Assembly (NCBI GenBank): GCA_003367665.1 | Contig: QKXI01000007.1 | Span: forward strand, 208,243-272,242 | Length of the DNA: 64,000 nt | DNA from: Leifsonia sp. ku-ls | GTDB lineage: Bacteria > Actinomycetota > Actinomycetes > Actinomycetales > Microbacteriaceae | Reading direction: 5' to 3' | Shown: one piece after another, positions 24,439-36,026 of the stretch | How positions within the stretch are numbered: the first letter of the stretch is position 1 | How the letters are laid out: each line of letters opens with the position of its first letter | Program-made: the position numbers and the translations under genes | The notes under the pieces: generated by a model | What the model was told of the DNA's origin: nothing | Database searches by the model: none | What the model saw: only the letters and a program-made list of their open reading frames with translations

Positions 24439-26346
24439 CTACTCGCCGCGGAGCCGGCGGCGCTCGGTCTCGATGGCGACCATGGCGAGCGAGATCTGCC
24501 GGCGCAGCTCCGGGTCCTCCGTGCGGCCGAGCCGGGAGGTCAGCTCCGCCTTCTCGCGGAGCAGGTCGCGGTCGATCAGGCCGTCGACGATGGAGCGGGC
24601 GTAGCGCCCGGCGTCGCCGCCCTGCGGCAGGGCGGCGACCGCGAGGGCGTTCACGGTCGGGACGTACGCCTGCGGCACCTCGGCGAGGACGCGGTCCACC
24701 CACCCGGGCTGCGTCATGGTGGCGAGCTGGCTCGCGATGGCGTCGCGGACGACCGCGTGCGTCGGGTTGACGAACGGCACCTGCACCGCCCGGGCGGCCC
24801 GCTCGGCGCCGACCTCGGTCGGGAGCTGCAGGAGCACCATGAGGCTCTCGCGCTCGGTGCGCTGCGTCGGGTCGGTGAGGTCGGCCTGGGCGATCGGCCT
24901 CGGCTGCTCGGCGGACGCTCCCGTGTCGCCGTACCCGGCACGGCCCTGCGGCGCCGACTGCCCGGCACGGCCGGAGGCCGAGGCGTCGCGCGGGTCGGCG
25001 CCGCGGGAACCACCGCGCGACACGCTGTGCTGCGCGGAGCGGACGGCCCGCGTCGCATCCTGCAGCTCGGCCCCGGAGAGTCGCGCCAGCTCGCGCGTGT
25101 AGCCGTTCTGCGCGGCCGGGTCGCGGATGGTCGCGACGATCGGCGCACCGGCCCGCAGCGCGGCGGCGCGCCCTTCGACGGAGTCGAGGTCGAAGCGCTC
25201 CACCACCTGGCGGATCATGAACTCGTACATCGGCTTGCGGCCCTCGATCATGCGCCTGACCGCGTCGTCGCCCTTCGCCAGCCGCAGGTCGCACGGGTCG
25301 AGCCCCTCCGGACCGACCGCGACGTAGGTCTGCGCCGAGAACCGCTGCTCCTCGCCGAAGGCGCGGGTCGCGGCCTTCTGGCCGGCCGCGTCGGGGTCGA
25401 AGGTGAAGATGACCGAGCCCTGGCTGTTGTCGTCGCCCATCACCCGCCGGATCACCTTGATGTGGTCGACGCCGAACGAGGTGCCGCACGTCGCGACCGC
25501 GGTGGTGATCCCCGCCAGGTGGCACGCCATGACGTCGGTGTAGCCCTCCACCACGACCACCTGGTCCTGCCGCGAGATGTCGCGCTTGGCCAGGTCGAGC
25601 CCGTAGAGCACCTGCGCCTTCTTGTAGACGGCGGTCTCGGGGGTGTTGAGGTACTTCGGGCCCTTGTCGTCGTCGAGCAGCCGCCGCGCGCCGAAGCCGA
25701 TGGTCTGGCCGGTGACGTCGCGGATGGGCCAGATCAGCCGCCCGCGGAACCGGTCGTACACGCCACGGTCGCCCTGGGAGACGAGGCCGGCGGCGAGCAG
25801 CTCCTCCTGCGTGAAGCCCTTGCCGCGCAGGTGCTTGGTGAGCTCGTCCCAGCTCTTCGGGGCGAAGCCGACGCCGAAGTGCGCGGCGGCCGCGGCGTCG
25901 AAGCCGCGCTCGCCGAGGAACCGGCGGCCGGGGTCGGCGTCGGGCGCGGACAGCCGGTCGCGGAAGAACTCCTCCGCCGCGGCGTTGGCCGCGAGCAGCC
26001 GGGCGCGGTTGCCCGAGCTCTCCGACGGGCCGCCGCCGCCCTCCTCGTAGTGCAGCTGGTAGCCGATGCGCGCGGCGAGCCGCTCGACCGCGTCGGTGAA
26101 GGAGACGTGGTCCATCTTGAGCAGGAACTCGTAGACGTCGCCGCCCTCGCCGCAACCGAAGCAGTGGTAGCGCCCGACGCCGGGACGCACGTAGAAGCTG
26201 GGACTCTTCTCGTCGTGGAACGGGCAGAGCCCCTTCAACGCACCGACGCCGCCCGTCTTCAGACTGACGTAGTCGCCGATGATGTCGCCGATGTTGGTGC
26301 GGGCCTTGACCTCTTCGATGTCGCTCTGTCGAATCCGGCCGGCCAT
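24439..26346 (-). CDS. dnaG: DNA primase
   Basis: 635 residues. CHC2 zinc finger at the N-terminus (CPFHDEKSPSF and YHCFGCGEGGD, residues about 40-68), the catalytic core with the EGYTD metal-binding Toprim motif and FTFDPDAAGQKAA, and a C-terminal helicase-binding part. It makes RNA primers at the replication fork with DnaB. A Ser/Gly/Arg-rich disordered linker (about 430-490) separates core and C-terminus, as in other actinobacteria. The start MAGRIRQSDIEEVKART is the typical beginning. Confidence 0.97.
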   Translation of the reverse strand: MAGRIRQSDIEEVKARTNIGDIIGDYVSLKTGGVGALKGLCPFHDEKSPSFYVRPGVGRYHCFGCGEGGDVYEFLLKMDHVSFTDAVERLAARIGYQLHYEEGGGGPSESSGNRARLLAANAAAEEFFRDRLSAPDADPGRRFLGERGFDAAAAAHFGVGFAPKSWDELTKHLRGKGFTQEELLAAGLVSQGDRGVYDRFRGRLIWPIRDVTGQTIGFGARRLLDDDKGPKYLNTPETAVYKKAQVLYGLDLAKRDISRQDQVVVVEGYTDVMACHLAGITTAVATCGTSFGVDHIKVIRRVMGDDNSQGSVIFTFDPDAAGQKAATRAFGEEQRFSAQTYVAVGPEGLDPCDLRLAKGDDAVRRMIEGRKPMYEFMIRQVVERFDLDSVEGRAAALRAGAPIVATIRDPAAQNGYTRELARLSGAELQDATRAVRSAQHSVSRGGSRGADPRDASASGRAGQSAPQGRAGYGDTGASAEQPRPIAQADLTDPTQRTERESLMVLLQLPTEVGAERAARAVQVPFVNPTHAVVRDAIASQLATMTQPGWVDRVLAEVPQAYVPTVNALAVAALPQGGDAGRYARSIVDGLIDRDLLREKAELTSRLGRTEDPELRRQISLAMVAIETERRRLRGE

Positions 26347-26402
26347 GCTTCGATTCTAGTGAGCGCCGCCGACGCCCGTTCGGCCCGACCCGGATCTGTG
26401 GA

Positions 26403-27665
26403 CTACTCCCCCGGCGGCCGGCGGCGTCGCGTGTTCTGCGCGATCTCGATGATGGCGCAGAACACCTCGATGCCCACCCGCAGCAGCAGCACCGCGAGCA
26501 TCGCCCCCACCAGCGTGATGAGCACCCCGAACAGGAACACGAACGCCCCGATCGGCGCGTGCGTCGCGATGGCGGAGGTGAGCGCGTTGGCGAACCCGAC
26601 CACGACCCCGAGGGCGATCAGCACGAGCCCGACGACGTACACCGGCCCGGCGAGCTTGCGGGTGACGTAGTTCGTGAAGGTGAAGTCGAAGAGCGACGAG
26701 AAGAACCGGGAGTCGTCGAGCCGGTCGGCGAGGTCGCTGACGGTGCGGCCGGAGGCGGGGTGCGGGGATCCCTCTGCGGTCGCGTCCGGGGCGGCAGGGG
26801 CGGGCGCGCCGGGCACCCCAGGGGCGGCTGCGTCCGTGCCGAGCCCGGCGGACGTGCCGGAGGCGTCTGCGGCGGCGCCGGTGGCGCCCGCGACGGGCGC
26901 CGAGCCGGTCGCACCCGGGGCGGCGGTGTCGGGTGCGGGTGCCGGCGCGTCGGTGCCGGCTGGCCCGCCGGCCGCCGCCAGGATCTCGGTCTCCGGCGCA
27001 TCGGCGCCGGTTGTGACGTCGGCAGCGGCCGTCGCGCGCGCGTCCGCTCGCTCCGTCGGGGCAGCGTAGAGCTCCTCGGCGGTCGGGAGGCGTTTGGTCG
27101 TCGCCTCCGACTCCGCCAGCGGCTCGGCGGGCGACGTGGAGGTGTCGCTCGCGGAGGTTTCGCTCGTGCTCGCGGCGACCGGATTGCGGGCGCCCAGCGT
27201 GGCGTCCATGATCGACGGCGCCTCGCCTTCCGGCGCGATCGGCGTGGCCTTCGCGGTGGTCCGCCGGGTGCGCGTGGCCGGCTTCTTCGCGGCGGGCTTT
27301 CCGGTGACCGCACCGCCGCTCCCCGCGGGAGCCGAACCGGCCTCCGACGGTGTCGACGACGCGGCCGGTGGCTTCGGCGAGCCGGACTTCGACGCGGGAG
27401 CCTTCGACGAAGACGAGGCCGCCGCTGCGGTCCCCCTCGCACGTGTCGCCTTCGGCGCGGCCGCGGGCTTCGGCTCCGCGTCAGCGCCCGACCCTCCGGC
27501 CGCGCTGCCGCCGGCCGGCGGCTTCGTGCCGCGCGTGCGGGACGACGAGCGCGCTGCTCCCGCTCCCCCGGACGTGCGCGATGCCGGGCGAGCGGCCGGC
27601 GTCGCCTCCGTCGACTCGCCCTCGGTGGGGCGGTCGTCGTCCGACGGTGGTAGTGCGGTGCTCAT
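26403..27665 (-). CDS. DUF4282 membrane protein with long disordered N-terminus
   Basis: 420 residues from the ATG at 27665 (GGAGGAG upstream). About 310 residues of Ala/Pro/Ser/Thr/Gly-rich low-complexity sequence with basic patches come first. The last 100 residues match DUF4282: FFSSLFDFTFTNYVTRKLAG, then two membrane helices (VYVVGLVLIALGVVVGFANA and IGAFVFLFGVLITLVGAMLA) and VGIEVFCAIIEIAQNTRRR. The function of the family is unknown. The extreme Ala/Pro content makes the N-terminus likely to vary by small in-frame indels. Lies between dnaG and dgt on the same strand. Confidence 0.8.
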   Translation of the reverse strand: MSTALPPSDDDRPTEGESTEATPAARPASRTSGGAGAARSSSRTRGTKPPAGGSAAGGSGADAEPKPAAAPKATRARGTAAAASSSSKAPASKSGSPKPPAASSTPSEAGSAPAGSGGAVTGKPAAKKPATRTRRTTAKATPIAPEGEAPSIMDATLGARNPVAASTSETSASDTSTSPAEPLAESEATTKRLPTAEELYAAPTERADARATAAADVTTGADAPETEILAAAGGPAGTDAPAPAPDTAAPGATGSAPVAGATGAAADASGTSAGLGTDAAAPGVPGAPAPAAPDATAEGSPHPASGRTVSDLADRLDDSRFFSSLFDFTFTNYVTRKLAGPVYVVGLVLIALGVVVGFANALTSAIATHAPIGAFVFLFGVLITLVGAMLAVLLLRVGIEVFCAIIEIAQNTRRRRPPGE

Positions 27666-27738
27666 TCGTCTCCTCCCGAAGGGCTGACCTCCAGCATTCT
27701 GCACGCGGCGGCCGGATTCAAGCCCGCGGCGTGGCCGG

Positions 27739-29058
27739 TCAGTGCTGCACGAGGCGCTCGTACCAGCTGAGGGCGGACTGGTCGGTCAGGCTGGCGACCT
27801 GGTCGACCACGACGCGCCGGCGCTGCTCGTCGGTCTCGGCGGTGCGCCAGTCCTCCGCGAAGCCCGGGTCGAGCTCGGCGGGGCCGCGCTGGTACAGGAT
27901 GTCGGCGAGCGTGGTGAGGATCTGGCGCTGCTGCGCGTAGATCGGCTGCCGGGTGTTCCGCGACATGACGAACGTCGCCACGATGCCCTTCAGCACAGCG
28001 ATCTCGGCGCGGATGCCGGTCGGCACCACGACGTCGGCGCCGAACCGGATCAGGTCCGCGTGCCCCGCCGACTCCTTGGTGGCGTGCACCGCGGCGTGGG
28101 CGAAACGGCCGATGAGCTGGCTGGTCAGGTTCTTGAGGCGCGCCTGCGATCGGCGGGAGCCGTCCCAGCCGTCGAGCCAGATGTCCATGCTGTCGAGCCG
28201 GTCGAACGCGTCGATGAGCTCCTGGTGGCTCACCTCCCCGCCGACCCACTCGTGCATCGACTCGACGAGGTCTTCGTGGTCGACCCGGCTGCCGAGCGCG
28301 GCGACGTCGATGTAGCCGTTCACCACGGCGTCCTCGAAGTCGTGGACGGAGTAGGCGATGTCGTCGGAGAGGTCCATCACCTGCGCCTCGATGCAGCGCT
28401 GACGCTCCGGGGCGCCGGCGCGCATCCACTCGAAGACCGCGTGGTCGTCGGCGTAGAAGCCGAACTTGGCCCGACCGCTCGGGTCGGCCACCGACGACGA
28501 CGCCGGCCACGGGTACTTGCAGCTGGCGTCGAGGCTGGCGCGGGTCAGGTTGAGACCGTAGAGGCGGCCGTCGCGGCCGAACACCTTCGGCTCCAGCCGG
28601 GTCAGCAGCCGCAGCGTCTGCGCGTTGCCCTCGAAGCCGCCGATCTCCTCCGCCCAGGCGTTGAGCGCGCGCTCGCCGTTGTGACCGAACGGCGGGTGCC
28701 CGATGTCATGCGCGAGACAGGCGGTGTCGACGATGTCGGGGTCGAGTCCGAGGCTGTTGGCCAGCTCCCGGCCCACCTGGGCGACCTCGAGCGAGTGGGT
28801 GAGGCGGTTACGCGCGAAGTCGAGGCCGGCGGTCGGACTGAGCACCTGCGTCTTGGCGGCCAGCCTCCGGAGGGCGCTGGAGTGCAGCAGCCGCGCCCGG
28901 TCGCGCGCGAAGTCGCTGCGGCGGTTCGAGTGCTGCTCGGGCAGCCAGCGCTCGCGGTCGTGCTCGGTGTACCCGGATGCCGCTGCGGCCTCCCGGTCGG
29001 CCGAGCCGTCGGTCGTGCCGAGCGTCGAGCGCGTGGTCGCCGCGACGTCATCCACCAC
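27739..29058 (-). CDS. dgt: Deoxyguanosinetriphosphate triphosphohydrolase-like protein
   Basis: 439 residues. HD-domain phosphohydrolase: the motif H...HD is seen as RNRLTHSLEVAQVGRE and CLAHDIGHPPFGHNGE, with the later metal-binding Asp in DLSDDIAYSVHDFED. It cleaves dNTPs to nucleoside and triphosphate, controlling dNTP pools. The GTG at 29058 lies 9 nt after GGAGG and inside the end of dusB (11-bp overlap), so the two are translationally linked. Confidence 0.92.
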   Translation of the reverse strand: MVDDVAATTRSTLGTTDGSADREAAAASGYTEHDRERWLPEQHSNRRSDFARDRARLLHSSALRRLAAKTQVLSPTAGLDFARNRLTHSLEVAQVGRELANSLGLDPDIVDTACLAHDIGHPPFGHNGERALNAWAEEIGGFEGNAQTLRLLTRLEPKVFGRDGRLYGLNLTRASLDASCKYPWPASSSVADPSGRAKFGFYADDHAVFEWMRAGAPERQRCIEAQVMDLSDDIAYSVHDFEDAVVNGYIDVAALGSRVDHEDLVESMHEWVGGEVSHQELIDAFDRLDSMDIWLDGWDGSRRSQARLKNLTSQLIGRFAHAAVHATKESAGHADLIRFGADVVVPTGIRAEIAVLKGIVATFVMSRNTRQPIYAQQRQILTTLADILYQRGPAELDPGFAEDWRTAETDEQRRRVVVDQVASLTDQSALSWYERLVQH

Positions 29059-30238
29059 TGTTGTGCACCTCCGCGTCGGCGACCTCGGCGCGCTGGGCGC
29101 CGTCGAGGTCGCGGCTCTCGAGCCAGCCGTCGGGCAGTGCCGGACGCTTGGGCGAGCCGGCGCGGCCGCGCTGGCCCTCCGCCGCCTCGCCCGGGTACTC
29201 CTGGTCTGCGTCGAGCGTCGCCAGCAGCTCGTCGAGGTGCTCCAGCGTGTCGACCGTGGCCAGGCTGGCGCGCAGGTCGCCGCCGACCGGGTAGCCCTTG
29301 AAGTACCAGGCGACGTGCTTGCGGATGTCGCGGCAGCCGCGCTCCTCGCTGTCGAAGAACTCGACGAGCAGCTCGGCGTGCCGGCGGAAGGTCTGCGCGA
29401 CCTGGCCGAGGGTCGGGCGCGCCTGCGCTGCCGCCGCCTCCGCCGCGCTGAGCTCGCCGGCGCGAGCGCGGAACGCCGCCGCGAGGTCGCCGAACAGCCA
29501 GGGGCGCCCGAGGCAGCCGCGGCCCACCACGACGCCGTCGCAGCCGGTCTCCTCGACCATCCGGATCGCGTCGGCCGCCGACCAGATGTCGCCGTTTCCG
29601 AGCACCGGCGTGGAGGTGACCGTCTCTTTCAGCTTCGCGATGGCCGACCAGTCGGCGTGGCCCGAGTAGAACTCCGCGGCGGTGCGCGCGTGCAGCGCCA
29701 TCGACGCGACGCCCGCGCCCTCGGCGATGCGCCCCGCCTCCAGGTATGTCAGGTGGTCGCCATCGATGCCCTTGCGCATCTTGATGGTCAGGGGGATGTC
29801 GCCTGCGGCCTTCACCGCGCCCTCGACGATCTCGCGGAACAGCCCGAGCTTCCACGGCAGAGCCGCGCCGCCGCCCTTGCGGGTGACCTTCGGCACCGGG
29901 CAGCCGAAGTTGAGGTCGATGTGGTCGGCGCGGTCTTCGGCCACCAGCATGGTCACCGCCTCGCGGACCGTCACCGGGTCGACCCCGTACAGCTGGATCG
30001 AGCGCGGCGTCTCGGACTCGTGGTGCGTGATGAGCCGCAGCGACTCGGGCGTGCGCTCGACCAGGGCGCGCGAGGTGATCATCTCGCTGACGTAGAGGCC
30101 CGCGCCGAACTCGCGGCACAGCCGGCGGAACGCCGTGTTCGTGATTCCCGCCATGGGAGCGAGGACCACGGGCACGTCGAGCGCCAGCGGACCGATGGTC
30201 AGCTGGGGCGCGTGGCTTAGGGTGGCAGTGGTAGACAT
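29048..30238 (-). CDS. dusB: tRNA-dihydrouridine synthase B family
   Basis: 396 residues from the ATG at 30238; the frame is open further upstream but the family starts here (LTIGPLALDVPVVLAPMAGITN). FMN-binding TIM barrel with the signature DLNFGCPVPKVTRKGGGAAL including the catalytic Cys, and GNGDIWSAADA plus VVGRGCLGRPW for the phosphate of FMN. It reduces uridines in tRNA D-loops with NADPH. About 40 residues at the C-terminus are Gly/Arg-rich and extend past the family core. Confidence 0.93.
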   Translation of the reverse strand: MSTTATLSHAPQLTIGPLALDVPVVLAPMAGITNTAFRRLCREFGAGLYVSEMITSRALVERTPESLRLITHHESETPRSIQLYGVDPVTVREAVTMLVAEDRADHIDLNFGCPVPKVTRKGGGAALPWKLGLFREIVEGAVKAAGDIPLTIKMRKGIDGDHLTYLEAGRIAEGAGVASMALHARTAAEFYSGHADWSAIAKLKETVTSTPVLGNGDIWSAADAIRMVEETGCDGVVVGRGCLGRPWLFGDLAAAFRARAGELSAAEAAAAQARPTLGQVAQTFRRHAELLVEFFDSEERGCRDIRKHVAWYFKGYPVGGDLRASLATVDTLEHLDELLATLDADQEYPGEAAEGQRGRAGSPKRPALPDGWLESRDLDGAQRAEVADAEVHNSGG

Positions 30239-30271
30239 CTCACTCGATTCTCCCAGAAAGCGTGCTGAGCT

Positions 30272-30790
30272 ATGGCCGAGAGCCCGGAATCCGTGGATAA
30301 CTCCCCCGCCGACCGGATTGTGGAGAACGGACGTGCCCGTGTGGCGGCGGACGCCGAGGCGCGTGGCGTCGACATCCGCATCGTCGAGCGGCCCGCGGCG
30401 CGCAGCCTCGAGGAGGCGGCGGCGCTGCTCGGCATCCAGCCGTCCGACATCGTGAAGACGCTCGTGGTCAAGCGCAGCGACGACACGTTCGTCTTCGCGC
30501 TCGTCCCGGGCGGCCGGAAGATCGCCTGGCCGAAGCTGCGCGGCGTCCTCCAGGTCAACAAGCTGCAACTGCCGGACGCCTCGGTCGCCCTCGCCGCCAC
30601 CGGCTACGAGCGCGGCACGATCACGCCGTTCGGCAGCACCACCGCCTGGCCCGTGATCGCGGACGCGACCATCCCCGGCCGCACGGTGTCGATGGGCGCC
30701 GGCGAGCACGGCTATTCGCTCTTCGTGGACGCCGACGACCTGATCCGCGCCTTCGACGCCACCGTGGCCGACATCACCGACCCCGAGTAG
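30272..30790 (+). CDS. YbaK/EbsC-type aminoacyl-tRNA deacylase
   Basis: 172 residues, ATG at 30272. The YbaK fold is recognised from SDIVKTLVVKRSDDTFVFALVPGG with the catalytic Lys, followed by the GYERGTITPFGS line (normally GGxSPxG) and SMGAGEHGYSLFVDADDL. Such proteins hydrolyse mischarged Cys-tRNA(Pro) or related errors. Divergent from dusB with a 33-bp gap, so a shared control region is likely. Exact tRNA specificity is unknown. Confidence 0.88.
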   Translation: MAESPESVDNSPADRIVENGRARVAADAEARGVDIRIVERPAARSLEEAAALLGIQPSDIVKTLVVKRSDDTFVFALVPGGRKIAWPKLRGVLQVNKLQLPDASVALAATGYERGTITPFGSTTAWPVIADATIPGRTVSMGAGEHGYSLFVDADDLIRAFDATVADITDPE

Positions 30791-30848
30791 CCGCGCTTCG
30801 CGCCGGGTGCGCCCGATCGGCGCGCCACGACGCGGATTCGGCGCTGGC

Positions 30849-30989
30849 TCAGGGCATGGTGCAGGTGTCGCCGTCGCAGACGGCGCCGACGCCGCCGAGC
30901 GGCACCAGTGCGGGGCGCGCGGCCGAGGCCGGCTCCGTGACCTCCGCCACGGGCGCCTCGCCGGCCCCCGCCCCCGGCTCGCCGCTCAC
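30849..30989 (-). CDS. 46-residue protein with C-terminal CxxxxC motif
   Basis: The GTG at 30989 overlaps the stop of the DsbA-like gene (GTGA), so it would be made by coupled translation. 46 residues: an acidic, Ala/Pro-rich first half (GEPGAGAGEAPVAEVTEP) and a C-terminus LVPLGGVGAVCDGDTCTMP. Two Cys four residues apart, beside a thiol oxidoreductase gene, suggest a redox or metal-linked peptide. No family recognised with confidence. Confidence 0.5.
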   Translation of the reverse strand: MSGEPGAGAGEAPVAEVTEPASAARPALVPLGGVGAVCDGDTCTMP

Positions 30990-31657
30990 GCGGTCACCGC
31001 CGACCGCTCCGACCACACCTGCTCCAGGACCTGCGCGAAGGTCTGCGCGTCCTGGGCTCCGGAGACGCCGTACTTCCCGTCGATCACGAAGAACGGGACG
31101 CCGTTGATGCCGTACTCGACGGCGGTCGACTGGTCGGCGCGCACGTCGGAGAGGTACCGCTCCGACTCCAGCGCGGCGACGGCCTCGGCCCGGTCGAGCC
31201 CGACCTCGGCGGCCAGGTCGGCGAGGTCGTCGATGCGGCCGACGTGGCGGCCCTCGACGAAGTAGGCGCGGAACAGGCGCTCCGCCAGCTCCAGCTGCTT
31301 GCCGTGCGCCTTCGCGAAGTGGAGCAGCTCGTGCGCCTTCACGGTGTTGGTGTGCTTGAGGTTGTCGAAGTCGTAGTCCAGGCCGACGGAGGCCGCGATC
31401 CCGCTCACCCGCTCCAGCATCTGCTGCACCTGGCCGGCCGGCAGACCCTTGTGCCCGGCGAGGAAGTCGACCTCGCTCCCGTCGAAGTCGACCGGGGTGT
31501 CGGGCGACAGCTCGAAGGAGTGGTACTCGACCTCCACGGCGCGGCCGTCGCCGGAGCCAGCGAAGAGCCCGCTTCCCGCTTCGAACTTGCGCTTGCCGAT
31601 GTAGCACCAGGGGCAGGCGATGTCGGACCAGACGTCGATCTTGATGGGTTCGCTCAC
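30986..31657 (-). CDS. DsbA/FrnE family oxidoreductase
   Basis: 223 residues from the GTG at 31657. The thioredoxin-like N-terminus IKIDVWSDIACPWCYIGKRK carries the CPWC redox pair typical of the cytoplasmic FrnE-type DsbA group. A helical insert follows (about 70-165), then the cis-Pro loop INGVPFFVIDGKYGVSGAQ. There is no signal peptide, so it acts in the cytoplasm on disulfides or as an isomerase-like enzyme. Its end overlaps the 46-residue gene. Confidence 0.9.
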   Translation of the reverse strand: MSEPIKIDVWSDIACPWCYIGKRKFEAGSGLFAGSGDGRAVEVEYHSFELSPDTPVDFDGSEVDFLAGHKGLPAGQVQQMLERVSGIAASVGLDYDFDNLKHTNTVKAHELLHFAKAHGKQLELAERLFRAYFVEGRHVGRIDDLADLAAEVGLDRAEAVAALESERYLSDVRADQSTAVEYGINGVPFFVIDGKYGVSGAQDAQTFAQVLEQVWSERSAVTA

Positions 31658-31686
31658 ACCCACGACAACATCCTGCAGCACTGCAC

Positions 31687-32499
31687 TTATTCCGCGGCCG
31701 CCTGGGGCGTGTCGACCGCTCCCCCGAACCGGCGGTTGCGCTGCTGGTACAGCGTCACCGCCTCCCACAGGTCGGTGCGGCTGAAGTCGGGCCACAGCGT
31801 GTCGAGGAAGACCATCTCGGCGTAGGCGCTCTGCCAGAGCAGGAAGTTGCTGGTGCGCTGCTCGCCCGAGCTGCGCACGAACAGGTCGACGTCGGGCATG
31901 TCGGGCAGGTAGAGGTGGCGTTGGATGGTCTTCTCGCTCACCGCGCTCGGCCGAAGCCGGCCCGCGGCCACCTCCTCGGCGATGCCCCGCACCGCGTCGG
32001 CGATCTCGGTGCGGCCGCCGTAGTTGACGCACATCGTGAGCGTGAGCACGTCGTTGCCCGCGGTGAGCCGCTCGGCGTACTGGAGCTCCTTGATCACCGA
32101 CGACCAGAGCCGCGGTTTCCGGCCGGCCCAGCGCACGCGCACGCCCCACTCGTTGAGCTGGTCGCGTCGGCGGTGCAGCACCTCCCGGTTGAAGCCCATG
32201 AGGAACCGCACCTCGTCGGGCGAGCGCTTCCAGTTCTCGGTCGAGAACGCGTACACGCTGAGGTGTTTGATCCCGGCCTGGATGGCGCCCGCGACCACGT
32301 CGAGCAGCGCGGCCTCCCCCGCCCGGTGACCCTCGATCCTGGTCAGGCCCTGGCGGTTCGCCCAGCGGCCGTTGCCGTCCATGACGATGGCGACGTGCGA
32401 CGGCACGCTGCCCGCCGGGAATGCGGGAGGGTACACCCCGGTCCAGTCGAGCGGGCGGTACTCCACCGCGTCCTTGTGCGTGTACGGCTTCGGACTCAT
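31687..32499 (-). CDS. uppS: cis-Isoprenyl diphosphate synthase (decaprenyl/undecaprenyl)
   Basis: 270 residues, ATG at 32499 overlapping the recO stop (ATGA). Catalytic motif [17 protein letters not shown], then [27 protein letters not shown] and [20 protein letters not shown], all conserved positions of the family. It builds the C50/C55 lipid carrier for cell-wall and glycan synthesis. Confidence 0.96.
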   Translation of the reverse strand: MSPKPYTHKDAVEYRPLDWTGVYPPAFPAGSVPSHVAIVMDGNGRWANRQGLTRIEGHRAGEAALLDVVAGAIQAGIKHLSVYAFSTENWKRSPDEVRFLMGFNREVLHRRRDQLNEWGVRVRWAGRKPRLWSSVIKELQYAERLTAGNDVLTLTMCVNYGGRTEIADAVRGIAEEVAAGRLRPSAVSEKTIQRHLYLPDMPDVDLFVRSSGEQRTSNFLLWQSAYAEMVFLDTLWPDFSRTDLWEAVTLYQQRNRRFGGAVDTPQAAAE

Positions 32500-33245
32500 C
32501 CACTCGCCTTCTGGTCGTCGCTCTCGTGGGCCACGTGCTGGAGCGAGCGCAGGCCGCGCTCCAGGTGCCACTGGGTGTACGCCGCGACGACGCCGTTGGC
32601 GCGGCCGCGGGTGGTCTCCGACGCGGCCTCCGCCGTCTCCCAATCACCGGTCAGCAGGGCGCCGAGCAGGGCGATGGTGTCCGCGTCGACGCGCGGTGCG
32701 CCCTGCGGCGCGCAGTCGTCGCAGACCACCCCGCCGAGCTGGACGACGACGTGCGTGTGCGGTCCGGGGGCGCCGCAGCGGGAGCAGTCCTGGAAGCTGG
32801 GCGCCCATCCGGCGAGCGACAGCGCCCGCAGGAGGTAGGAGTCGAGGGTGAGCCCGGCGCCGTGCTCGCGGCGCGAGAGCGAGCGCAGCGCCCCGACGAG
32901 CAGGAGGTACTGCTGCAGCGACGCCTCGGCGTCGGTCAGCCGGTCGGCCGCCTCCACCATCGCGTTGGCCGCGGTGTAGCTGGCGTAGTCGTCGGCGATG
33001 AGGGCGCCGTACGCGCCGAGGGTCTCGGCCTGGGTGATGACGTCGAGGCTGCGGCCCTCGTAGAGCTGAACGTCGGCGACCATGAACGGCTCCAGCCGCG
33101 ACCCGAACCGGGACGCCGTGCGCCGGACGCCCTTCGCGACCGCCCGGATCTTGCCGTGCTGCCGGCTGAGCATGGTGACGATGCGGTCGGCTTCCCCCAG
33201 CTTGTGGGTGCGCAGCACGACGGCTTCATCACGGTAGACAGGCAC
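32496..33245 (-). CDS. recO: DNA repair protein RecO
   Basis: 249 residues. OB-fold N-terminus ([25 protein letters not shown]), helical middle, and a zinc motif C..C...C..C in [12 protein letters not shown] and [10 protein letters not shown]. It loads RecA with RecR at gaps and promotes strand annealing. It overlaps uppS by 4 bp, an order widely conserved in actinobacteria. Confidence 0.95.
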   Translation of the reverse strand: MPVYRDEAVVLRTHKLGEADRIVTMLSRQHGKIRAVAKGVRRTASRFGSRLEPFMVADVQLYEGRSLDVITQAETLGAYGALIADDYASYTAANAMVEAADRLTDAEASLQQYLLLVGALRSLSRREHGAGLTLDSYLLRALSLAGWAPSFQDCSRCGAPGPHTHVVVQLGGVVCDDCAPQGAPRVDADTIALLGALLTGDWETAEAASETTRGRANGVVAAYTQWHLERGLRSLQHVAHESDDQKASG

Positions 33246-33304
33246 ACTCCAGTATCGCGCGCTCCGCTGACAACCCGGAGCCGCGCAGATGGTACATATG
33301 GTGA

Positions 33305-34063
33305 GTGAGCACGACCGCCGCCCTCTCCATCCCGCTGTGGGGCGACCTCATCGCCGTCGGCGTCGGCAGCCTGCAGGGGGCCATGTTCGCCTCCGGGTTC
33401 CGCGACCGCCGGCTCGACCTGCTCGGCGTGGCGATCATCGGCGTGGCCACGGGCGTCGGCGGCGGCCTCCTCCGCGACCTGTTGCTCAACGTGACGCCGG
33501 TGGCGCTGCAGTCGAACTGGTACCTGCCGATCACGGTCGTCTCCGCGCTGCTCGGGATGCTGCTGATCCGCCTGTTCCGCCGGCTCGACCCGGTGATCAC
33601 CTTCCTCGACGCGCTCACCATCGGGCTGTTCGGCGCGATCGGCGCCAGCAAGGCGCTCGCGCTCGGCCTGCCGGAGGTGCCGGCGGTGTTCGTCGGGGTG
33701 GTCGCCGCGGTCGGCGGCTCGATCCTGCGCGACGTGCTGCTCAACCTCCCGATCGCGCTCATGCACGTCGGCTCGCTCTACGCGGTCGCCGCGGGCGCGG
33801 GCACGATCGTGCTCGTCCTGATGATCGACCTGGGCGTGCCGCTCACGGTCGCCGCGATCGTGTGCGTGGTCGTGACGCTGGTCATCCGGCTGCTCGCGGT
33901 GCGGTTCGGGTGGAGCCTGCCGGAGCAGCGCGAGCTCGGCCGCATCCCCACCCCGCGCTGGATGGCCTTCGCCCGCCGCCCGAGCGCCTCCCGCACCGCC
34001 GAGCGCACCGACACCGGGGCGATCCCGCGATATCGGATCGACAAGCCGGGCGACCCCGACTGA
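33305..34063 (+). CDS. TRIC-like (UPF0126) cation channel family protein
   Basis: 252 residues, GTG at 33305. Seven membrane helices arranged as two repeats, each with the family motif GG(G/S)xLRDx[13 protein letters not shown] (about residue 58) and [13 protein letters not shown] (about 145). This is the YadS/TRIC family of trimeric potassium-permeable channels. The last 50 residues are a polar basic tail ([18 protein letters not shown]) in the cytoplasm. The physiological ion in bacteria is uncertain. Confidence 0.9.
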   Translation: MSTTAALSIPLWGDLIAVGVGSLQGAMFASGFRDRRLDLLGVAIIGVATGVGGGLLRDLLLNVTPVALQSNWYLPITVVSALLGMLLIRLFRRLDPVITFLDALTIGLFGAIGASKALALGLPEVPAVFVGVVAAVGGSILRDVLLNLPIALMHVGSLYAVAAGAGTIVLVLMIDLGVPLTVAAIVCVVVTLVIRLLAVRFGWSLPEQRELGRIPTPRWMAFARRPSASRTAERTDTGAIPRYRIDKPGDPD

Positions 34064-34085
34064 TCGACGGCGGCCTGGTGGACGC

Positions 34086-34121
34086 GACACGCCGCCGCGG
34101 CCGGCGCCGCGGCGGCGTGTC
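34086..34121. terminator. Bidirectional terminator hairpin between TRIC gene and leuA
   Basis: A perfect 15-bp stem, GACACGCCGCCGCGG (34086-34100) with CCGCGGCGGCGTGTC (34107-34121), and a 6-nt loop, placed between the stops of two convergent genes. Confidence 0.85.
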
Positions 34122-34142
34122 ATGCCTCGAGAGAGCGGAGCG

Positions 34143-35984
<1,842 letters not shown>

Positions 35985-36000
<16 letters not shown>

Positions 36001-36026
36001 CAGCTAAGGAGGAGCAGACCGTACAC
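35985..36026 (-). CDS. Leucine leader peptide
   Basis: A 13-codon reading frame from the GTG at 36026 to TAG at 35985: MYGLLLLSCRDES. Four adjacent Leu codons (CTG CTC CTC CTT) lie 70 nt upstream of leuA, directly before the perfect hairpin. The composition is what ribosome-mediated attenuation needs: with scarce Leu-tRNA the ribosome waits on the Leu run and leuA stays on. The upstream sequence TGGTACCCT could be a -10 element giving a very short or leaderless 5' end. Confidence 0.8.

Noticed and set aside
34086-34121. Transposon terminal inverted repeat
   Set aside because: The perfect 15-bp stem has a 6-nt loop between two convergent stops, which is a terminator.
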